From Tubiluchus corallicola (lineage: Eukaryota > Priapulida > Priapulimorpha > Priapulimorphida > Tubiluchidae): a DNA stretch of 64,000 nt. Position 1 is the stretch's first letter. Each line of letters starts with the position of its first letter. The notes under the pieces are model-generated. The model worked only from the letters and a program-made list of their open reading frames with translations. It did no database searches and had not been told where the DNA came from. Positions 1-12,400 of the stretch are shown here, piece after piece. The DNA lies in assembly GCA_030141605.1 (NCBI GenBank), contig JAQGDQ010000119.1, forward strand, positions 357,505 to 421,504, written 5' to 3'. A program made the position numbers and the translations under genes.

Positions 1-3000
1 CTGGATAACTGTCTGATATCATTCTGATGATAAATGGAATCATCACTGGAATCATCATTCCAACTCCGGGCATCAAGACAGCATCTCACTAGTTTCCACA
101 TGAAATTAGCCTTGATAAACTACAGCTAAAGAGTAGAACTAGGACAATGTAGTTTTTGTAATCCAAACTATTACATGTTAAAGGCTAACTGCCAAGTATC
201 AAGACAAATAAGATATTGTGCGATGATTTACTACATGTAATGAATGTATGAACACCCAAAAAACTTTTTTCACCTGGCAGTTAACCCTTTTTTACATAAC
301 CATATTTTTATTATTGTCAAAGAAAAAAATAAAAACCAGATTAATGTACGATGAAATACATACATTAGTACAATGCTATGTACTAATAAGCAAAAGGCAT
401 CATAAAATATACCACACTAAAAAGCAAATCGACGAGTATTTTTATATATGTTTGAACAATATCAAATAAAACTATATTTTAGTCATGGTTTAAAAGGGCA
501 CTGCCATTTAAGAGTATACTAATTACAGATTCAGTATCCAAAAGAATGTCAAATGAAATAATATTGTTTAAGTACAAACTGGATAAATTGTGCATGTCTG
601 ATACATACAGCACATCAAGGGCGTTTGAGCAAACAATGGGTAATAGATTCAATATAATAACCACAAGAACATTTTTGCCAACAATATTACTACTAGCATC
701 TTTACAACCATGCGTGCTTAAATTATGATTAAGCTATTCTTAAGCGAGAACGGTGTATACAGTAGGAATTTTGCCATGAGTTAAATATGGATTAATCTTT
801 AATCTGGATAACTTTAGTTAAGCGCACAAATTAAGCAATGGTAAACGGGTTAAATTCATGGACAAACTAATCATTATTTTCCAAATGTTATACAGTAAAA
901 GAATGGGTCTGGAATCCAGCATTCAACGGCATACGTGTAGGGTTGTAGTAGGACTGGAACCCGGCTCATTATATCAGTGTCAATCCTCTAAGATGAGACA
1001 ATCAACAGGAAAGGCATCGAATGTCAACACGTTCCAGCTAGGTAAACAGCCAGAATGAGTATGGCGTATAAAATCACCCAACAAAAGCACTAAACTTAGC
1101 AGTCGCAAAAGTCTCTCATTTTCAATCCAGGAGAGTATACATAAAATGAATTAAACGAATAAATGAAAAGTCGGAGCTCCTTCGAGTAATGCCATCTTCC
1201 TCGTTGGAAACTAATAATCTCACATCTAAATGCAACATGCAAATGGCTTTTTCTCTGACTGCCACGTTGAACACGTGTTCTTGACAGTGATAGTTAAATG
1301 TGTAGTAAAGGGTCTGAGTGCACGGCTCATGTAAAAGCTAAAGTACAGGCAATTTAAACAAAAAAGATGAAAATTATCCTTCCCTTGAAAAATGGCAGCG
1401 ATATGAGATGTGTCATTTAATCTTTCTCCTGCACATTTTCTTAACTTTCTGTTTGACAAAGCAAAGCAAAGCAAAAAGACTTGCCGCCATCGGAAAATAT
1501 TGCACTGTTCCGTTTGATCTGCTATTTTATAACTGTAATTGTGATGCAGTTTTTCATTCTAGGTTATTTTCAACAGTATAAGCCGGATATTAAATTGTGT
1601 ACGGTGTTTTCTTTTCAGTATCAGCAAAATAGTAGCTTTCACTGCAAAAATGCTGTAATTTACATCTGACATTTAAATAACCTTCGTAATAATTAATATT
1701 GAAAGTGCCGCAAATAGCTTAAGCTGTCTTGCACCACAACTTTGTATCACTAACACGTCAGGTCCACTATCATTTAAATGACCTCTGTAATGAATGAGAA
1801 TATCTATTTTATGTGCGGACATGCAGAAGCACATACGTCTTTCCAACCGATTCAAATCAGTGAATCAAAGGACCCGCAGAGTCTACCAGTAGCTACAATA
1901 AATAATTGTTGAAGCTAGTTAAATTAACACATTGCAAATGTTTGGAAACATTAACTTTTATCTGTTTTATCCTGTTTTAACGGGTAAAGATTTTAAGGGA
2001 TAACGGTTAAACGGTTAAAAGGTTTAACGGTTAAAGATTTTATCCTGTTTTAACAGTTAAAGATTTAACCAATAAATAAATAAATAAATAAAAAGATACT
2101 AATCATGTTGCTAATAACCTAAAGCAAACCAAAACCTAGAACTTCCAAAATCTCTTGTTTGCAAACATTAACTTTCACGCCACCCACTTATTATGACATC
2201 TGTGTTCAGTTAAAACGTCTCCAAGTATTACAAACTTCCATGTCAAAGAAAGAAACCTTCTTACGTTTATGGAATTATATAATTCAGATTTACAGAACAA
2301 TAGAAATTTTGCGGCGTGTAATAATGCATTTGTATGACACGAATGGCAAGACAAGGGACCATAATGCCACAGCAAACACTGGCGTAATGTGAGTAAAACT
2401 CATTGTGTATTACTCACAAGCTAGGAAGTGCTAAAATAACTTAACAGTTTTTGTGATCACCATTGTATGTTTTTGCACTTTGTCAAAGACTCAAACCTCA
2501 AAGGACACAGGTCTAAGACATGAAAAATGCATTACCACCTCAATACATTAAGAGGGATGCTGGCCAGTTCACAATGATAACTCAGATCAATATACATTCT
2601 AAAAAGCTAAAAACGTTACCAGCTATGTGACAAGCACTTACAGACTGACCACGCGGTCATTCAAAACAGTTTTGAGTTTGTCAGTGTTGAGGCACTGGGA
2701 GGACATCGATACTGACATTTGAATCATATTCAAGTTTGACGATATTGTAGTGTGAACACCTTTTTCACATTAAATATAGGTTTCTAGAGAAGTTATGCGC
2801 ATAAAAGCGACCTTCTTTGCTTTTCTACTAGTTCATTTAGCTTAACTGACGATGGTGAAAACTCTATTTCATCGTTCTTAATAATAAATAATAATTACAT
2901 CTATTTAAATTCGGCCTTAAATTCAATGCGCAAGCCTGCCACGACGCTTTTATCGTCGACTCCAAACGCAACACAAACACCACTTTATAAAGGACTGGAC

Positions 3001-4472
3001 GGTGCAAACAGCGCAGTATAAATAAAATAAAATAAAATAAAATAAAAGTATGTGATTGTGTGTCTGCGTGTATGTGTATGTGCGTGCGTGTATGGATGTA
3101 TGGATGTAGGCAAGTATATATGTATGCAAATATGGTTCATCTGAACTGTGCCACTCGTTCATGTATTAGAATGTACTAATATGTATATCAAGTATGCATC
3201 TTTTACTACTTAAGAAAATTTCAGTGCTTGTAGTTAGGCATTTACTTTAAACTTATAACCAGTAATTAATTGACATAGCAAATGTGATTGTGCGATTTTG
3301 GTAAACATAATTTAATTATAAGAACAGTAATATTGTGACTTTTTAATTTTGTGAATTATACGTGCTGCTGGTAAATATCTATTGCATATCTAGGAAGCCA
3401 AACTAATTGGTTTAATTAAAGAATTCGTTTTCCTTCCTTGTTTTTCTTTTATCAAAGATGATTTAATGAAATCTGATAAAATTACGATTGCATCTTAAAA
3501 CTAACCAAGTATTATGCCTTTATTTCCTAATTGTACTTGCTTAAATCAGAGCATATGCTAAATTTATAAACTTTTTACTAAACTAAATTATTTTATGTTT
3601 GCTGCTTATTCATAGACTATCATTATCATAACTCCCAGCTTGAAAACGTTGATTTTAAGTTACATACCTAAACCCCAGAGAACTAAATTTGATACACTGC
3701 GTGACTTCTTGTTGCCATGCTCGTATAAACACATTACAACTACTCTATTTTCATTTTTATTGTTTTTTAGTTATCACTAAAAAACAATGAATTATTAACA
3801 AAAAGCGTCTGCATTTTGTAAGTACATGCGCACAGATCTTTCCATGAATGATTGTATGATGGCAAAGACAGGATTAGAGAATTTATGACAGGTTTATATA
3901 CTTTTACAAGGAAATGTACATATACTTGCACTCATGCTGGCAACTACAACAACCTATCTTAGTTTGACTATCAGGCAAGCAATTGAATATACTTAGTATT
4001 GTCTGATTATAAAAGTCATTTGCACAACTGCTCATAATTCCCAAAATACTTCTAGTTTCATTTCTTTGCAGCAACAACTTTTTACTCAAAAGTTCTTTTT
4101 CTTTAGATTTCGTTTTCCCTTTCATTTTTACTTTGCAGGAGACACTAAAACAATGCTCGTTTTCACACAAACCATTTTGGTGCTATTTCAGAAATGAAGA
4201 GCAGTTAGGGAACACCCCTTCAACAAATAGTTATGTGCAAAGTAGCTGAAGATGTGGACAGAATTCAGAGTTTCGACTGTCAGTATTTTGAAGGACCGTG
4301 TGGACTACGCATTAGCCAAGCTGCCAAAATTTCATTCATTCCGATGAATGCCTCGTTTGTGTTTAAATAACGCCATGATCCTGCCTATTTCACAGACCAT
4401 TAATAGCATATTAATATGACTGTTAATGTATATTGATAATTAATATGACTGACGTTTATTCTGGCCACTTAC
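1..4472. other. Left flank, presumed SHPK intron 4; no gene seen
   Basis: AT-rich DNA between the last SHPK exon found and the window edge. It holds an AACGGTTAAA-type simple region (about 1979-2060), an AATA run (2068-2092) and an AATAA run (3019-3047). I read it for the missing SHPK C-terminal exon and saw none. Short reading frames here have no recognisable content. Confidence 0.5.
3019..3047. repeat. (AATAA)n microsatellite
   Basis: About six perfect AATAA units, directly followed by a TGTG/TATG-rich tract to about 3130. Confidence 0.9.
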
Positions 4473-7400
4473 CTAAACCAAGATTCTGAGAGTTGACATT
4501 TAACACGGATGCTTTCTTATCTGGTGCATGCCTCTCACCGAATACTGTTGGAACTATGACTAGGTCAGATTCAGAAACATCGGTTTCGGCAGCCAAGGAC
4601 AATACAGTCTCCCAAATTCGTTCTTCTGGAACTCCAAGACCTGACACAAATGTGACACTGGTTAAACAATTCACACATGCTAAGTCCTAAACAGGAACTG
4701 ATTTTACAGAACATTCACAAGATGATTAAATTACAAAACCGATATAATCATTAAGTGTGAGTGAGTACTTGTGAAATTTCGACATCAGTTCTATTTTAAA
4801 ATCGTTATTATTGCTTTTTACTAAACTGCAAAATAAAGGGCTTTGCACTAAAACAAACAGCAACAGAACTTACAGAAGTTAGTACAGCTATACAGAAAAA
4901 GCCATATAAAAAGTCTTAAACAGCAGACATAAAGGGGAGTATGAATGTTCCATAATTTCCATTCTATAGAGAAGTGCACCGTGACGTTTTGACTGAGAAA
5001 CAAAAACACCAAGTCAGGCCAGGGGAAATTTACTTTGGAATTTTTGTATTCTGAGTTTTCTAATGCATATCTCATTACCATTACATGGACCATTTCAGAA
5101 TAACAGCAACCCCTTTTTGTTAAAGAAAAACCAGACCCAATCTTAAACTGTAGGTCACAACAATATACTCTACAAAATATTGAAAAGGAACATATTATTT
5201 TTCCAAGAATGACTCATGCAAAAAAAAATTTATTACGTAATTTCGTGTTCGCGTGGCTAGTTCTTCTCTGTTCCATACATTTCGCCTTTCATTAATTAGA
5301 TGGGCACTAGTACCTGCATTTCAGAAATGCAGTGTACAAAAACAGATGCTGTACCTCTCACTTCAGAGGTGTTCATTAGTGACATAGTGCCCATGCATGA
5401 GCATAGCCCTAAATTTGAAATTTGAATATTTATCTAAAAACATACCAAGTTTTAACACACTGTATCTCTTACAGTAGAGCTGTACCTCAATTTTGTCTTT
5501 CGGAAACAGGTTCAACGCTCATGGAATGTTTTTGCTGTTGAAAATTATGTTTGTGTGTGGCGTCATCAATAGTTGGGCTCGTCTGCCATTAATTAAGATT
5601 TTAATCTGCATTTAATTATCAGAAACGCTGTTGCAGTATTATTGGTGTTAAAATGTATACTTATTACTGTACTTCAAAATGGGGCAGGTTATAAAAAATC
5701 ATCCTGTTTTCCTTTAAATAGAAAATAAAGTGAGGTGGGTGACTCAGTGGTGGTGCCATCAATCTTCATGATCGAATTTTAAGAATAGCACCGAGGTTGG
5801 TCAGCAAGTGGACAGGTGAACCGCTTCGATTCTCACTCTGGGAGGTTTCATTTCCTATGCTGACCTGGCTCTTTATCTCTTCAGAGAGTTTTGCATTTGA
5901 GTTGCACTTAAACTGACTTTAAATAGAGAGAAAATGCACACACATATCAGGACACCTCTGCCTGTTCAGTGGATCATGATCGCCAGTTTGAGTAGGTCCT
6001 ATCCTTGAATGCCGGATTCTACATTGCATAGAAAAAGACAAATACAGTAATTTAAATCCAATTTTAAACAACAAATTTTTGCTTAACAAAGGCGCGTTTA
6101 TAACAATAATGCAAAATTTTACACTGCAAAACCAACCTAAAGAATGTGTCCACTGCTGCAACATTCTCACAAACGATGCCATCACGTTTCCGCCGTTCAA
6201 CGAAGCGGCAACGGCAAGGTAGCGGCCGTGAAAGTACGGGAAGTACTCTATCGCACAGGCACTTTGTTTCGTGGGTGGATGAAATCCCTTGGGCATTATG
6301 AAAGACAACTGTGCAGACGTACTGATATTCAATACTGAAAAGAGAAAAAAGCTCAATAGAAATCAAAACTAAAAAATGAATAAAATCTTAAGGAAATTAC
6401 AACAATGAATTAAGGTACCTCAATGAAGACATTATAAAAAGACAACATTTCAGTATCCAAACTTTTTTTCTAAAGACACTCCAGAAGAAGAGATGCAGTG
6501 TTATGAGAATAAATATTTTTGCCGCTGATGACGTGCAAGAATTGACGGAAATAGTGATGAAACGCAACTAGCATAGCAATCATAAGCAATGTCTAGCTTT
6601 TCACAGGAATAACTGCTGTGTTCACGTGTCTTGAACTCAGATTTCTTACACACATATTTTAGAATTCCGTCTGCCCAATGTCAGTGATAAAGATGGTGAG
6701 CGTATGATATTGATAACTGAAATGAACGGCAGAATAAAAAGCAACATATTCTTTGTTTAAAATTAATTAAATAGCTACTTTATTGTGCACAAAGCGGAAT
6801 TGAGAGGACCTTCTCTACCCTTCCTTTCATTTCTTTCTTTTCTCTTTCCTTTTCTTCCTTCCTTTCTTTTCGTTTCTTTCTTCTTTTCTTTTCTTCTCTT
6901 TCTCTTCTTTTTTCTTTTCTCTTCTTCTTGTTTATTTATTGAAATTCAAGACGCAAAAAAGCAAAAAAAACAGTTTCAAGTATTTCTGTACGTCAGAAAC
7001 CGCCTTTTCTATTGACAGACGAAAACAAATTCATTTAGAAATTATTATTTATGTAGCCTCCAATTCAACGCCCCAGCAAACACAATGTTCAACTTCACTT
7101 GTTCAGCTTCTTGATGCTGTGGCTTCATTTATACTTCATCCAGTTAACTCAATTCCGCTAATAATTAAGACAGAGGGAAAAATTGTATTATAAATTATAT
7201 CCAATTTTCTTTTGCTTTTTCTACTTTTTCTACTACAATTGCAATATTGCCGCAGTTCTGCTCAGTTTTGCCCATCTCTACGCTAGACTGATATAATGTA
7301 TCACTTTTGATAATAATAATCCTTGTATAATATGAAGTTCATGAACCTTGGGAAATGCTTTTTTGCTCTCTTTTGTTATCAATTGTTTTGTTATAAATTT

Positions 7401-9015
7401 ATACTAATCCATGTTTACGTGGTGAACAATGTGGTCATGGTGAGTTGCATGACTGAGTCACACACGTCATTTCCAGCCATAATCTCATTAAATGCTCAAG
7501 ATAACACACTAGTCAGTATGCACCCAAGGTCCAGCAATAGATGGAAGACCATGAGAAAAAGCACTTTAACGGTTATACTGTCCCTGTGTAGCTAAAGGAA
7601 AGGGCGTGTGAAGAGCTGAAGTTAAGCAATGTTAAATTTGGCAGTAAATAAATGGGCGACTGCCTTGACGGCTATGCTGCCCCTGAGTATTTACCTCGCT
7701 GAAGTAGACAGTGTATATGCATTTGAAAAATCGAAGTTAAGCATTGTTAAATTTAGCCAGTAAATAGATGAGCGACCACCAGAAAAAATGCTTTTTATAG
7801 GTCTACACTGGCCCTATGCATTTGCCTCGTTGATGGAGAGGCATATGCATCTGAAAGTGACTTCCGCATCTAATACAAAAATTGCCTTTGATAAGTGAGG
7901 TAGGCTCTGGTGTTGCCACAATTAGTAAAAGACCCTGCCGATGACTGCTAGATCTCATTGACCAACCGAATAAAAAATAAAATATCAGGATAGGCCTGCA
8001 GTCTGCACGCATACTGTCTGTCTGTATGTTTATCTATACATAGGCCTAGAAGAGCCTGAAAATTTCACACAGGCTACACACGATGGATTCACACCTCACC
8101 TGAGGCCATAATCTGGGCTTACGCCAGAAGCATAGAATCACATCTTTCGCTTGACTGGTTCTGTATCCAGTAGCATAAATCCACCTTCACAGAAAAACCA
8201 GCAACCGGTGCCTGTTGGTGATTAAAGCAATTTTGCTGCCCTATTTATGACGGCAGATAAAACATGTACGATTAAGCAGACATAATAGCTGAAAATTTAT
8301 CATCGCCGAACAGCTTATGTAAGGATCTACACGACTCGAGCAGCAGGCGCGTTTAAACTATGAAACAACCCTGGCAGATAAAATCTGAAAACCTCTGAGC
8401 TCTTTGAGATTAAATTACAGCTTCATGAAACCTTTTCACATCTCGGCAAGGATCTCAACTCTCAGCTCGGCAAACCCGAGGTGATGAGAGAATGAATGCA
8501 TGAAAAGAGAACGTACAGCTAAGCGCTTAAAATGGACATGAGTACCTGTAACGACATACAGTTTTGAAAAGCTGTCGCTTCGCCGACAGACCAGTGTGTG
8601 CCTCCTAAAGTAGTGATCGTTCTTTTAACCCGAGGGAAATTCTGTTTCGTTTGTTCAGTAGCACTGCATGAAAAGCCCGATGTGGACTGCATACATGTCA
8701 TTCAGTTATTCATAGTCAAGCAAACCAAAATGGAAAACTTTCTTGACAATTGAAAACTCGGGAGAGCAAAGTTAAGACCATTAAATACCAGTGCTCGAGA
8801 AAATCTACATAAGCAGACGGTTTAGTCTAGTCACTCCGCTTTCCGTCTGGGAGGTCGTGGCTCGTGAGTTCGATACAGCGGCCGAGCGTAACAAACACTT
8901 TAAAAATGGTCCTGCTGTTGCCCTGCGTGGCGCGTGGTATTTAGAGTAAAAGTGAGGTAATAATGCTCTCTGTTATGTAGTTGTAGATTGTTATTTACAG
9001 TTGGCCTAAAAGCTC

Positions 9016-9050
<35 letters not shown>

Positions 9051-9382
9051 GTTAAGCGAGGCGATTTCATCAGGACTAATTCTGAATGGCACTACCATCT
9101 ATTATAGATCTCTAAAGTCCGGTTTCCACGATCGATTCGACCGACAAAGTGGGGAAACCCCATCCGGGAGGCCCAGGCCAGTGGTAGTGCGCTCGCTTCC
9201 CTCCGGGAGGAGGTCGTGTGTTCAACTCTCGACCGAGTAATACCAAAGACTTGAAAAACGATACCGCTGGTTCTTGACCAAGCACGCGGGCCTAACGAAA
9301 TAACATGCGGATAATAATAATCGGGACCAGCTTGGAAATAATTATTGAGTTACAAAAGGTATTATCCCTGACTATGTCCTGA

Positions 9383-9413
<31 letters not shown>

Positions 9414-12400
9414 TCAGCTAGCATTTACCCAGGAATTCAAAAGTTGAAAAACTAAAATTTTGATGTCTGACAAATTCGTACTGTTTGTTGTTGCACTTAT
9501 TACTTTTGGTTTGCGAACACATCTAAATGCTGCAATTCATTAAATCATATGCATCCAGGGTAGTTTTAGTCAGCTAACGTGTATTGTAGTGAACTTGCGG
9601 TTATAATTATTTACAAAATACACAACATGAATAAATAAAATGTAATACATAGTGTAGTTGCGTAGTAATGCATACTCCCGATACCCTCCCCCCCCCGTTT
9701 CTCCCTTCTTTGTGGGGAACCTCATACGCTACGGTACATATAAATAGTTTAATGCTTATTTAAATATATTGAATTTTCCCGTTCACGCGACGTCCGACAA
9801 AATCTGTCCAATTCCAACCAATTTTTATAATTGCAATTTGTAATTGTAATTTATTATCCACTTCAGCATAATAACAATTTACATTATCACATTATAATTA
9901 TTATAAATCAAATCAATTGTAGTTACAGTAATTGTAACAAAATTATATTGATGTGTTATTATGTGATATGATTAGGGAAAAAAATGCAATATAATTACAA
10001 TAATTGTAAAAGAGCTATATTAATATAGTTACTAAACTACATAATAGTTTATCAAACAGAAATAAATGCTGCATGGTGGTTAAGAAACAAAGCTTGTGAA
10101 ACCACCATGAACAGTGGAAAGAAAAATTGCTTAGCTAGCAAGAGAAAGAAAAAGATAGAAAAACCAAGAATAATAAAGATTAAGTAATAAAATACGATAG
10201 AAAATGAGAGAGAAGAGAAATGAAATAGAAAGAAGTTCAGCAGAGAAGTGACGCAAAAGTATGAAAATATGAACTGTAAAGTAGTCATTTGCGGGATGTA
10301 CTGTAACTATTGCAGTTCGCGGCATTTTGTCTGGTCGTACAAACTATTCATCCAACTTTGTCCACCTCATCCGACAGTCCGATTTTGTCGGATAGTCTAA
10401 ACCAGGGCATAAGACTCTAACTGCACAACTGTGCTTGGCAAATTAAATGGAAACAAAATCCACGTTCAGTACGTGCATGCGATAGGTAAAACAGCATCAC
10501 CCTGCCAATAATCAACCTGTTACCAGCAAAAACGTGTGTTACTTACAGCTGTGACAACTGTGTAGCTTAGAATAAATTTCCATGACGTTGTGCAAACAGT
10601 ATAGCAGCTTTTGGTTGCGCCAACTCTATTTACCTGTAGTTTTAAAGCTGAGACCTCATATCGAATGTTCTTGCACGTATGCATAATAAAAGTTACAAAA
10701 TAAAAACGTTTACTCCTCTTAGCAGTTGCAGGCACCGCTGAATTTAGACCTTGAGGATTAGGGTACCTCAGGTTCTGGGCCCCTCAATATAAAAATTAAA
10801 TTACGTGGTAACTAAAATAAACTAAAATAAAGAATAAACCGCCGACGAGAACTTCTGATTTTATTTTTCTCAATTTTATTGACTGTAAGAATAACTACTG
10901 ACTACAATTTCCAATTTGTAATATAGGCCATAGTGATATAAATTAAAAGGAAAAGAATTGGATTTTATAAAAAGTTTAAAACACCATATAATTAGCTTAT
11001 AAGAAGGAATCAACCAGGAATTTTATCAAATGCTTGCCAAAAAAACGCGAAAGCATATTTCTGCTGTTTTGAGTTCAAATGGTAGACATGAATTATAAAA
11101 TTTGGTGACCAAGTTTTTTACGTTATTTCTTCAGTACAATCCCAGTAAAAATAAAATAATTGATTAATCATGTCACTAATTTATTGTAGTCAAATTTATT
11201 TAAAGATACTAAGTATCAAAGTGTTTCTGAGATACTGTACAAAGGTCATAGGAACTGGCAAGTCACATTTATGCATTACACAACAATGTCTAGAAAAAGT
11301 CTTTCTTTATACATTTTTAACATCTGCAAAATCTTTCTTAAATAACTCATCAAACGGTGTCATCTTGAGGGCACTGCTCTCGGCACTTTCGTGGGTCATC
11401 GTGCTTCTTGTTGGTCGCTCTTTCTCCCAACTAGTGACCATCAAGCTCAAATATATTCTTAAGGGTACATAAACACCTGGGAAAGAAGCCCTTCGTGCCC
11501 GACGCTAAATTATGAGCTTCCTAACTTATCGACCTGCTCACGCATTAATAATTCAATAAACGTTGCACCAGATTACCAATACAATACATTTATATTACAT
11601 CCATATGCAAACTACAGTACGTATAAGAAAGAAAACAATTTGCAAAGATTATGCTTACATCAGTCTGCAGTATCATGCTCAGCGGTCTTTATAAAAACTG
11701 TCAATTGGTTTAAGTGAAGTCTTTAGGCTGGAGACAGGGGACCCGGGGCAATTTCTCCTTATGCCCCCAATAAAGATGACCCCAGATTCTTGATGTAAGG
11801 TGACCCCAGGTGACACACCAACTGACTCGCCTGCTTTCTAATTGACACATGAAGGTAATACTACATCTGACTCTCCTGCTTCTTGAACAGCACCTTCTTG
11901 ACGCCACAACTGACTCACATGCTTTCTGGTCCGCACCGCAAAGCTGACGCCACAGTTGACTTACCTGCTTTCTGATTAACACTATAAAGGTGACAACTCA
12001 CCTACTTCTTGATCAGCTCTGTAAAGTGACACTACAATTGGCACACCTGCTTTCTGATCAACACCTTAAAGGTGATACCACAGTTAACTCACCTGCTTTC
12101 TGATCAGCACTGTGAGGGTGATAGCAGTGCTGGCTCAGCTGTTTTCTAATCAGCACTGCTTACAGCCACCAGTTTTCACCTGCTTTATGATGAACACTGT
12201 AAAGGTGATACCACAACTGATCCACCTGCTTTCTGATCAATACTGTAAAGGTGATACTACAGTTGAATCACCTGGTTTCAGATCCAGTCCGTAAAAGTGA
12301 CACCAAACTTGACTCACCTGATTTCTGATCAGCAACCTCAAGTGACACCAAAGCTGACTCAAAGTTTTCAATTTAACACTGTAAGGGTGATACAACAGTT

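Noticed and set aside
1-4472. Final SHPK exon(s) with the GSGSALSRN-type block
   Set aside because: Read through on the minus strand without finding it; presumed to be outside the window.
6785-7015. Phe/Leu/Ser-rich frame
   Set aside because: Translation of a polypyrimidine tract.
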